Shown here piece by piece: positions 1 through 6,180 of a stretch of 16,975 nt of DNA. The DNA lies in assembly GCA_016295545.1 (NCBI GenBank), contig JAEDLA010000006.1, positions 1 through 16,975 on the forward strand. Reading direction: 5' to 3'. Each line of letters starts with the position of its first letter. Within the stretch, counting starts at the first letter, position 1. The notes below the pieces were generated by a model. That model saw only the letters and a list, made by a program, of their open reading frames with translations, had not been told where the DNA came from and ran no database searches. A program made the position numbers and the translations under genes. The DNA is from Oscillospiraceae bacterium (GTDB lineage Bacteria; Bacillota; Clostridia; Oscillospirales; Ruminococcaceae).

Positions 1-98
1 CTGACCGCAGACAGGCTGTCGCCTTTCAAGGTCAGTCAACGCAGAGTGACGGAATGATAGCGGACAAATTTTTCAGCAGGTTGATATGGAATTAGTAT
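1..98. repeat. Partial copy of a MITE-like palindromic intergenic repeat
   Basis: Bases 1-98 align without gaps to 6074-6171, with three differences (97% identity over the longer 100-base match). The window edge removes the left arm, so only the central part and the right arm are present. The right arm ends in GGAATTAGTAT, the terminal inverted repeat seen in the complete copy at 6012-6171. It ends about 6 bases before the terminator of the adjacent cellulase gene. No coding sequence is evident in it. The family name is unknown to me; the MITE label rests on small size, repetition, inverted arms and intergenic location. Confidence 0.8.
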
Positions 99-103
99 AA
101 ATA

Positions 104-137
104 TAAAACAAAACGGAGAGCGAATAATCGCTCTCCG
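104..137 (-). terminator. Intrinsic terminator of the CBM4-Ig-GH9-dockerin gene
   Basis: There is a perfect 10-bp stem, CGGAGAGCGA paired with TCGCTCTCCG, with a 4-base loop at 114-137. On the minus strand it is followed by TTTTGTTTT. It starts 29 bases beyond the stop codon at 166-168. This is a textbook rho-independent terminator and separates the cellulase transcript from the repeat at 1-98. Confidence 0.92.
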
Positions 138-165
138 AATTATGTATTTTCTACTACTTGTCGAA

Positions 166-3129
166 TCAGGACTCAGGAAGTGTATCAAGAATCTGAGCAA
201 CCTTCTTCTGGATTGAAAGTGCATCAGCAATGAATACTCCATCGCCGTTGTTGTAAACGTCAGCATTAAGGAGTCCCTGAGCTGTAATCGGATTAGCATC
301 CTTGTTAGCTACATACATCATAACCTTAACTACGTCAGAGATACCAACCTTGCCGTCAACGTCAGCGTCACCCCAGAGAGTAACTTCACCTGAAGAAGGT
401 TCTGTAGTCTCTCCACCGCCAGTAGCACCAGTAGCCTCATCCTGCATGAAGGATACGATCCAAGCAAGAGGTGCGTTCCAGTTGATTGTTACCTCGTTTG
501 TAGACCAAGCCTCGATAGAGTCAACGAAGCATCTCTGTGACGGGTTAGTAGCTTCACCAGGAACGAAGCCAAGAGCACGTACATAAGGATCCTGGAGACC
601 TGCGTTAGGACCACCGGAAAGAACACCGTCAGGAGCCATAGGCAGAGTCTTGTCAAGCTCATAAGACCAGTATCTGTGGTGAGGATTCTGTTCCTTGTAA
701 GAACCATAACCTGTGATGAATGAGAATGAAAGCGGGTTACATCCAAGGAGGTAGTTCATTGCGTTAGCAACACCGTTCATGTACTGTGCATCATCTGTAA
801 GGTCATAAGCATAAGCCATAACGATACAGTTGTTGATAACCATTGAGTTTGAACCCCACTCATAACCATTGATTATGATACTTTCAGGGAGGTTGTTAGG
901 ATCGTTGTATCCAGGACCGTCATAGAGGTAAGGAATACCGTAACCCTGTTTTTCCTCTGTCTTAATATATTCATTAGCAGCTTCAATGATAGAATCTTCA
1001 ACAATCTTAGCTTCAGAAGCAGAAAGGAGATCCTTATGAAGAGCAAGTGTCAGTGAACCAGCAGAAGCAGTATTACCCCAGTTAAATGTGGTAAGTGAAC
1101 CGTCCTTGTTCTCACCGCCGGTAATTCTTGTTGTTACCTTGAATGCATCCTTGTAGCTTGAAAGCTCTGTATAGTACTTGTCAGCGTCAGCATCGCCCAT
1201 TTCCTTAGCAGAAACGAAGATTTCGCAAGCTGCCCAGTAACCGTCGTCTCTTACTTCGTTATCGCCGTAAGGTCCGCCGCCCTTTGCCTGATACATAGGA
1301 GCGTAGAGTGAAGTCTCGTTGTACTCCTCGTCAGAAGCTGCTTCATACCAGTGCTTCTTGTATGCCTCATAAGCCTTCTTAGCTTCTTCAAGGTAGAAGC
1401 TTGCCTTATCAGCATCATAGGGTTTCCAGAGTCTTGCTGCCTGAGCTGCACAAGCTGCGTAGTTCAGTGTAGCAGCGAACGTCGGAGGCTTAACAATACG
1501 TGTTGTTTCCCATTCTTCTTCATAGTTGTAAGGTCTTGTAGCAAGTCCTGTCCACTTGTGGTCGTGGAGCTTGTGGTAAACGAGACCAGCGTACTTGCCC
1601 CATGTAGGCTCATCAGCCTGAACAACCATGTCAGTCATCCAGTCAAGCTCAACAGCTGCTTCATCGAGAATATCCGGAACACCATTTCCTGCTTCAGGAA
1701 TAACCATTGTACCTGAACCGTCTGCAAACTTAGCTACGCCCTCCTTAGTCTGGATTGCTCTCTCATACATATTCTGGAGAGTCCAGATAGAGATACCGCC
1801 GTTAACAACGTATTTACCGTGGTCACCTGCGTCGTACCAACCGCCGTTAGCAGTGATTTTTGAAGAACCGTATGTACCTGTTGCTTCTTCCTTGCTTGCA
1901 TACTCATTCTTCCAGATCTTCTGAACAGTAGCTGTATCAGTCTTATGACCACCCTCATGAGCAAGAGTTGTCTTATCGCCTGATGTAATATATTCTTCCT
2001 TAATATCAATACCTGAACGGTTCTGATAGAAGTAGTTCAGTGCATTAGTAAGCATATTGTGTGACTTGTCTGTGTAGATATTGTCGCCAATATTGAACTC
2101 AAATGATCTCCACTCCTTGCCCTTTATTCTGAGGAAGTATCTGCCGGGAGTCTGGTATTCAGAGAAATCAATCTTGCAAACGTTGTCATCTGAGTCTGCA
2201 TCGTAGAACTTCTTGCCTGTTGTACCTGTGTAAACTACCTTCTTTGAAGAAGCGTCAACAAGTTCAAATTCATAAGAGTCAGCGTCAAGTGTGATTTTTG
2301 AAGCGCCGTGAAGAATATCACCCTGGTTATCACCGAGAGTAGCTGTCTTTGCAAGGTTTGTGTAGTAACCGATCTGGTTAACTGAGATATAGTTTATAAG
2401 TTTGCCGCTTGAATCCAGCATATCAGGATTTTTAGCTGCGCTGTAGTCACGGTTTACTGCACCGTAGGATTCAGTCGGATCAGCATTACATTCACCGGAA
2501 TCACCGCAGGTTACACACTCAATTGACATATTGTCAAACCAGATCTCATCGCCAGCCTGAGCGTTACCGCCGTAGCCGTTGCTGTCTTTAGCATAATGGA
2601 AAGCCCATTCAACGCCTTCGAGATCCTGAGTAGGAGTAAATGTACCCTCAAACTTCTGATATGATGTTGTGAGTGTTACAGGGCTACCCCACTGACCGCC
2701 CATACTTGGTCCCATGTGCATATCGCCTGAATTACCGTCAAGCTCGAAATACTCCTCTTTACCGCTAATATCACCGATCTTTGAGCAAAGCTCCATACCG
2801 GATCTCTTAGCCTTAGCCTCAAAGCTTACCTTATATGTATGACCTTTTTTGAAGTTAAGGTTTCTGTGTCTGAACTGAAGGTCCCACTTGGACTTTTCGC
2901 CGCCCTCCGGCTGAAGAACTGTGATGTGGAAAGCTTCTTCGATTGAAAACTCCTGTTTAGCAGGACTTGTTTCACAAGTATGCCACGGAAGTGCCTTGTA
3001 ATCGAATGTTGACTCACCGAGCACCTGACCGGCAGAAACGCTCATAGAGGCAACATTGCCGACTGTTGGAGCAATCATTGTAGCAGCCATAAGGCTTGCA
3101 ACGATTGCACTTGAAATTTTCTTGTGCAT
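166..3129 (-). CDS. Cellulosomal GH9 cellulase: CBM4 - Ig-like - GH9 - dockerin (987 aa)
   Basis: Secreted glycoside hydrolase expected to cleave beta-1,4 bonds in cellulose. The signal peptide is at about 1-33 (MHKKISS, hydrophobic core, SVSA). A CBM4-like beta-sandwich covers about 36-205, an N-terminal cellulase Ig-like domain about 245-346, and the GH9 (alpha/alpha)6 catalytic domain about 352-895. Catalytic signatures are GGWYDAGDHGKY with D433 and D436, NPHHRY at 815-820, and the proton donor E879 in NEVTINWNAP. A short Thr/Gly/Glu linker leads to a dockerin at about 917-985 with two calcium-loop repeats: D921/D923/D925/D932, and a longer second loop from D957 to D969. CBM4-Ig-GH9 is the order of CbhA/CelK-type cellobiohydrolases, so exo or processive action is inferred. 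The ATG at 3129 was chosen over one 22 codons upstream because AGGGAGG precedes it and the signal peptide starts there. Three cysteines (C205, C208, C214) sit in the CBM4-Ig linker, which is odd for a secreted enzyme. It has its own promoter and terminator. Confidence 0.95.
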   Translation of the reverse strand: MHKKISSAIVASLMAATMIAPTVGNVASMSVSAGQVLGESTFDYKALPWHTCETSPAKQEFSIEEAFHITVLQPEGGEKSKWDLQFRHRNLNFKKGHTYKVSFEAKAKRSGMELCSKIGDISGKEEYFELDGNSGDMHMGPSMGGQWGSPVTLTTSYQKFEGTFTPTQDLEGVEWAFHYAKDSNGYGGNAQAGDEIWFDNMSIECVTCGDSGECNADPTESYGAVNRDYSAAKNPDMLDSSGKLINYISVNQIGYYTNLAKTATLGDNQGDILHGASKITLDADSYEFELVDASSKKVVYTGTTGKKFYDADSDDNVCKIDFSEYQTPGRYFLRIKGKEWRSFEFNIGDNIYTDKSHNMLTNALNYFYQNRSGIDIKEEYITSGDKTTLAHEGGHKTDTATVQKIWKNEYASKEEATGTYGSSKITANGGWYDAGDHGKYVVNGGISIWTLQNMYERAIQTKEGVAKFADGSGTMVIPEAGNGVPDILDEAAVELDWMTDMVVQADEPTWGKYAGLVYHKLHDHKWTGLATRPYNYEEEWETTRIVKPPTFAATLNYAACAAQAARLWKPYDADKASFYLEEAKKAYEAYKKHWYEAASDEEYNETSLYAPMYQAKGGGPYGDNEVRDDGYWAACEIFVSAKEMGDADADKYYTELSSYKDAFKVTTRITGGENKDGSLTTFNWGNTASAGSLTLALHKDLLSASEAKIVEDSIIEAANEYIKTEEKQGYGIPYLYDGPGYNDPNNLPESIIINGYEWGSNSMVINNCIVMAYAYDLTDDAQYMNGVANAMNYLLGCNPLSFSFITGYGSYKEQNPHHRYWSYELDKTLPMAPDGVLSGGPNAGLQDPYVRALGFVPGEATNPSQRCFVDSIEAWSTNEVTINWNAPLAWIVSFMQDEATGATGGGETTEPSSGEVTLWGDADVDGKVGISDVVKVMMYVANKDANPITAQGLLNADVYNNGDGVFIADALSIQKKVAQILDTLPES

Positions 3130-3175
3130 TTTTTTACCCTCCCTGAAAGTTAAAAATATAATGAATAATGTAATT

Positions 3176-3239
3176 ATAACGCAATGCCAGTGCAAACATT
3201 GCGGTTATATTGTATCTGACAGAAAGACGAAAGCTGTCA
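3176..3239 (-). promoter_or_regulatory. Structured 5' leader with two hairpins upstream of the CBM4-GH9 cellulase
   Basis: Two stem-loops lie between the promoter at 3275-3303 and the start codon. The first in the transcript is TGACAG paired with CTGTCA at 3217-3239, with an 11-base loop. The second pairs ATAACCGCAATG with CATTGCGTTAT at 3176-3208, with one bulge and a 10-base loop. Neither is followed by a clean U-tract, so they do not look like terminators. They could protect the mRNA or bind a regulator. I do not recognise a known riboswitch class. Confidence 0.5.
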
Positions 3240-3274
3240 CACAGCACGCACCAATATTTCATCTTTCAAACAAT

Positions 3275-3303
3275 ATTATATTATATAGGACACAAAAAGT
3301 AAA
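3275..3303 (-). promoter_or_regulatory. Probable sigma-A promoter of the CBM4-Ig-GH9-dockerin gene
   Basis: On the minus strand, TTTACT (3298-3303) and a perfect TATAAT (3275-3280) are separated by exactly 17 bases. The predicted start of transcription is near 3268, giving a leader of about 140 bases. The -35 hexamer lies inside one arm of a 12-bp inverted repeat, so an activator or repressor could act there. Confidence 0.7.
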
Positions 3304-3355
3304 TAGCTTTTTTTGAAATTCGTGCATTCTCCTAATACTGCACTTTACTTTTTGT
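3292..3355. repeat. Inverted repeat upstream of and overlapping the cellulase -35 box
   Basis: ACAAAAAGTAAA at 3292-3303 is exactly the reverse complement of TTTACTTTTTGT at 3344-3355, with 40 bases between the arms. A smaller inverted pair, GTGCA and TGCAC at 3322-3343, is nested inside. The promoter-proximal arm contains the -35 hexamer. The layout suits a pair of protein-binding half sites or DNA looping, but no regulator is encoded in this window. Confidence 0.55.
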
Positions 3356-3372
3356 ACATCTTGACAGTTGAC

Positions 3373-3407
3373 AAAAAAAATAAAGAGGAGACTAAACGCC
3401 TCCTCTT
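3373..3407 (-). terminator. Intrinsic terminator of the GH9-CBM3c-dockerin gene
   Basis: AAGAGGAG (3383-3390) pairs with CTCCTCTT (3400-3407) around a 9-base loop. On the minus strand the stem is followed by TATTTTTTTT. It begins 22 bases beyond the stop codon at 3430-3432. It separates the two cellulase transcription units, since a new promoter follows at 3275-3303. Confidence 0.9.
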
Positions 3408-3429
3408 GTATTTTCTATGAATTAGTTAA

Positions 3430-5793
3430 TTATGATTCAGGAAGTGTATCGATAGACTGTGCAACTTTCTTCTGAATCGACAGTGCGTCAGCAATGAATA
3501 CGCCGTCACCATTCTGGAAAACGTCAGCATTGAGTTTTCCTTCTTCTTCAAGGGGATTTGTCTCCTTGTTGGAAACATACATCATAACTTTAACAACGTC
3601 TGAGATTCCAACCTTTCCGTCAAGGTCAGCATCGCCCCAGAGTCTGTCACCGGAAGCTGTTGTGTCCTCTGTTGCAGGAGCTGTTGTATCCTGCTGCGGC
3701 TTTGTTGTAGGCTCAGTAGGCTGAGGTGTAGTTCCGTCAGGCTCTGTTCCCCATACAAGAACGTCATTTACATACATTGTGATGTGTTCGTTGAGTGAAT
3801 CCGGCTTTTTAAGGTCTGTAGCATCTTCAACGCCCTCGTATGACCAGTCGTTGGAGGGATCCCATGCACCTGTAGTAGGCTTGCCGTCAACTGCATCGGG
3901 GATAGAAATTCTGAACTGAACTTCATCTCTGTGCTCGCTCTGACCTGTCGGCTGAATAGCTCTGCCGTCCACAAACTGAATCTTTGCATAGTAAGTGTTG
4001 CCGGAGGGATCTCCCTCATACTTGAAAGGACCGGAAACGGTTGCGTATCCCTGCTGTCCCTCCTGATACTGCTGAGAGCCGGATTTTATAGTGATATCAT
4101 CAACAGAAAGTCCTGCTTCAAGCACTTCTGAAACGTCAAAGTAATAGTTGTAGGAAATATTCTTCTCAACTCTTGCAGGCCATGCAGTATGGTTCATAGC
4201 CCATGCCTTTATCTCGGTGTAGCTGTTGCCGCTGCCATTGAGAACAGCTGCAACTTCCCATTCAGCCCATTTAGGTTCTTCAGTAGGCGGGAAATTGTCA
4301 AGTATCTCACCGCCGTAGTCGTCTATCATAGCGCAGAGAGAAGCGGTATATCCTGCATTATAGTCAATTGCAACCTCAGAATACTCATACTGGGATACAT
4401 TGTTTGTATATTCACCGGAGCTGTTTGGTCCGCCGACCAGCGCACCGTAAAGGGTATGCGCATATTCAGTCTGCCAGCCCTCATTGCTTGCCTCCTGACC
4501 AAGATCATTCCAGTGGTCATCATGGATACCGGAAGCCGTTCTGTGGTGGAACGCAGTAGGCTGAAGCTCTCCCATACCAAGAACGTAGCTCATTCCAAGG
4601 TTATTATCGCCGAACATATAGTCCATCTGACTTTTTGCCCATGTATTATATTTTTCAGTTTTTGCCTTGTCTCCGGCAAAAATGGTATCACAGGCAAGCT
4701 CGGCAATCCACGCTGTATTAGCAGCATGACGGAGTGAACCCCAGTTCATAAGATATGCAAGTCCGTCAGGAGTATACTGTATCTGCTTTCCGCCGTAACC
4801 GTCGATCCAGTAATCAAGGTGGTGTGAGATATGGTCTATCCACTCCTGCTTGCCAGTATTTATAGCATAAAGGAGTGCAGCGCCCTGAGTTGTATCATCC
4901 CAGCAGAAGCCCCATGTATATTTTTTGTCAGTAGACTGATTTTCTACGGGGAACTGCGGAATATAATCGCTTTCGCAAAGGTCGAGGTACTTCTGATCTC
5001 CTGTAGCCATATACATCCAGTTAGCGGCATACATAAGGTCATCTACCCATGTTGTTGTAGGATAGAACTGCTTCTGAGTTCCCTGATCTTTATTGCTTCT
5101 CGTTGAGTCAGCAAGTTCAAAAAGGCTCTTTGCATGAGTCAGGTATTCTTTTGCCTTAGCCGGATCAGTATCCTTGAAAATAATGTAGCCCTGTGCAAGA
5201 GCTGCTGCAGACAAAGCAACAGTTGTCGAATCAGTTATTTCATCATAAGGACGCTCTTCATCGTCAAATTTCAGCTTGTGCTTTCTCATGTAGACCTCAG
5301 CACTGCACCATACAACATGGTCGTCGGAGTCGCCGATAGTACCGATTACCTTGTCACCCTTGTCACACGCCATGACATAGTCGAGGCCCCACTGGATATT
5401 ATTCCTGTAAATCTCGCCAAGTCCCGCTTTATCAACAGCGTCCTTATACTGGATATAACCCCATGCAAGGACAGATGCTGAGTAAGCATTTGTAAGTGTG
5501 AATTTGTAATGGTCTCCGGCATCGAACCAGCCGCCGTCAACAATATCTGACGGAGTACCGTCCTCCTTTACCATTGAATCGGCACGCCATGTTACCTCGT
5601 TCCAGTCCGGCAGAATACCTGCCTGCTGTACCTCATAGAAGAACATTGACTTCTGAAGTGCTTCAGCGTAGTTATAATTTGAAGCAGCTGCATTTACGTT
5701 AACGGAACTGTCAGTATCCATAGGCAGATAAGCCGCTGTACCGGCAGCAAGAGTTATAGCAGCCGCAGCCGCTGTAATTTTTTTAGCTATCAT
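3430..5793 (-). CDS. Cellulosomal GH9 cellulase: GH9 - CBM3c - dockerin (787 aa)
   Basis: Secreted cellulase with the layout of processive endoglucanases (GH9 theme B, with CBM3c fused behind the catalytic domain to feed chains into the cleft). The signal peptide covers about 1-36, with an Ala-rich core. The GH9 domain spans about 39-497, with GGWFDAGDHYKF (D91, D94), FHHRTAS (H416, H417, R418) and the expected proton donor E473 in YSEVAIDYNAGY. That motif has Ser where many family members have Asn. CBM3c covers about 506-682 and includes EIKAWAMNHTAWPARV. A Thr/Pro/Gln-rich linker at about 683-716 leads to a dockerin at about 718-785, which is nearly identical to that of the neighbouring cellulase. 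The ATG at 5793 is preferred: GGAAGGAG lies 11 bases before it, and that ribosome binding site would be inside the coding region if the upstream TTG were used. It is expressed from its own promoter at 5860-5888. Confidence 0.95.
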   Translation of the reverse strand: MIAKKITAAAAAITLAAGTAAYLPMDTDSSVNVNAAASNYNYAEALQKSMFFYEVQQAGILPDWNEVTWRADSMVKEDGTPSDIVDGGWFDAGDHYKFTLTNAYSASVLAWGYIQYKDAVDKAGLGEIYRNNIQWGLDYVMACDKGDKVIGTIGDSDDHVVWCSAEVYMRKHKLKFDDEERPYDEITDSTTVALSAAALAQGYIIFKDTDPAKAKEYLTHAKSLFELADSTRSNKDQGTQKQFYPTTTWVDDLMYAANWMYMATGDQKYLDLCESDYIPQFPVENQSTDKKYTWGFCWDDTTQGAALLYAINTGKQEWIDHISHHLDYWIDGYGGKQIQYTPDGLAYLMNWGSLRHAANTAWIAELACDTIFAGDKAKTEKYNTWAKSQMDYMFGDNNLGMSYVLGMGELQPTAFHHRTASGIHDDHWNDLGQEASNEGWQTEYAHTLYGALVGGPNSSGEYTNNVSQYEYSEVAIDYNAGYTASLCAMIDDYGGEILDNFPPTEEPKWAEWEVAAVLNGSGNSYTEIKAWAMNHTAWPARVEKNISYNYYFDVSEVLEAGLSVDDITIKSGSQQYQEGQQGYATVSGPFKYEGDPSGNTYYAKIQFVDGRAIQPTGQSEHRDEVQFRISIPDAVDGKPTTGAWDPSNDWSYEGVEDATDLKKPDSLNEHITMYVNDVLVWGTEPDGTTPQPTEPTTKPQQDTTAPATEDTTASGDRLWGDADLDGKVGISDVVKVMMYVSNKETNPLEEEGKLNADVFQNGDGVFIADALSIQKKVAQSIDTLPES

Positions 5794-5829
5794 TTTAACA
5801 AAAACTCCTTCCAATATATTATGGCTTAT

Positions 5830-5848
5830 GGCAGTCCGAATAACTGCC
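5830..5848 (-). promoter_or_regulatory. Small hairpin in the 5' leader of the GH9-CBM3c gene
   Basis: GGCAGT at 5830-5835 pairs with ACTGCC at 5843-5848 around a 7-base loop. It lies just downstream of the predicted transcription start, near the 5' end of the mRNA. Such a 5' stem often stabilises an mRNA; that role is inferred. Confidence 0.45.
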
Positions 5849-5859
5849 TATACACATTT

Positions 5860-5888
5860 AATGTACAATATTCGCCGGAATTTGTCAA
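5860..5888 (-). promoter_or_regulatory. Sigma-A promoter of the GH9-CBM3c-dockerin gene
   Basis: On the minus strand a perfect TTGACA (5883-5888) is followed after 17 bases by TACATT (5860-5865). Transcription should start near 5853, leaving a leader of about 60 bases before the ATG at 5793. An interrupted inverted repeat, GCCGGA at 5874-5879 and TCCGGC at 5903-5908 as read on the plus strand, straddles the -35 box and is a candidate operator. Confidence 0.8.
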
Positions 5889-5973
5889 GGGCAGAAAGAT
5901 AATCCGGCAAAAAATAGGCGTATTGCATAAATTTTTCAGTAAATTATTGTTAATTAAGCAAATCGGACAGCAC

Positions 5974-6003
5974 AAAAAAGGACTGTGGCAATGCACAGTC
6001 CTT
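5974..6003 (-). terminator. Intrinsic terminator ending the ftsK-to-ispH/rpsA operon
   Basis: AAGGACTGTG (5978-5987) pairs perfectly with CACAGTCCTT (5994-6003) around the 6-base loop GCAATG. On the minus strand it is followed by TTTTTT. The plus-strand side also has a T-rich run (AATTTTT), so it could work in both directions. It is about 180 bases beyond the stop codon of the fusion gene because a palindromic repeat lies between them. Confidence 0.88.
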
Positions 6004-6011
6004 AATTTTTA

Positions 6012-6171
6012 ATACTAATTCCATATCGTTCTGTTGAAAAAGTTGTCTGATAGCGTTTCGTCAATCAAGGCGACTGACCGCAGACAGGCTGTCGCCTTTC
6101 AAGGTCAGTCAACGCAGAGTGACGAAACGATAGCGGACAAATTTTTCAGCAGGTTGATGTGGAATTAGTAT
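6012..6171. mobile_element. Complete MITE-like palindromic element, 160 bp
   Basis: The outer arms 6012-6063 and 6120-6171 are inverted copies, matching at 43 of 52 positions without gaps. The first 12 bases (ATACTAATTCCA) and the innermost 10 (CGTTTCGTCA) match perfectly. The 56-base centre can form alternative stems: AAGGCGAC with GTCGCCTT, or GACTGACC with GGTCAGTC. There is no open reading frame for a transposase. A second copy at 1-98 shows it is dispersed. The element sits between the ispH/rpsA stop codon and the operon terminator, so it will be transcribed into the 3' end of that mRNA as a long hairpin. I could not define a target duplication with confidence, and the parent transposon family is unknown. 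Confidence 0.75.
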
Positions 6172-6180
6172 AAGAATTGA

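Noticed and set aside
3130..3195. Upstream ATG adding 22 residues to the CBM4-GH9 protein
   Set aside because: It lies inside the leader hairpin, lacks a ribosome binding site, and would put an extra hydrophobic stretch before a normal signal peptide.
3361..3373. Tandem TTGACA hexamers on the plus strand (TTGACAGTTGACA)
   Set aside because: They could be plus-strand -35 boxes, but the following bases are the terminator of the opposite gene and no plus-strand gene follows.
4189..4737. A 182-codon plus-strand open frame opposite the GH9-CBM3c gene
   Set aside because: It lies wholly across the GH9 catalytic region, has no plausible ribosome binding site or promoter I can see, and looks like a shadow frame.
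5794..5814. Upstream TTG start adding seven residues to the GH9-CBM3c protein
   Set aside because: The TTG is part of the region holding the ribosome binding site GGAAGGAG for the ATG at 5793, and the signal peptide starts properly at that ATG.
6054..6129. The repeat centre as a CRISPR unit or a known structured RNA
   Set aside because: There are no regularly spaced repeats, no cas genes, and I recognise no known RNA family; a MITE-like element explains it better.
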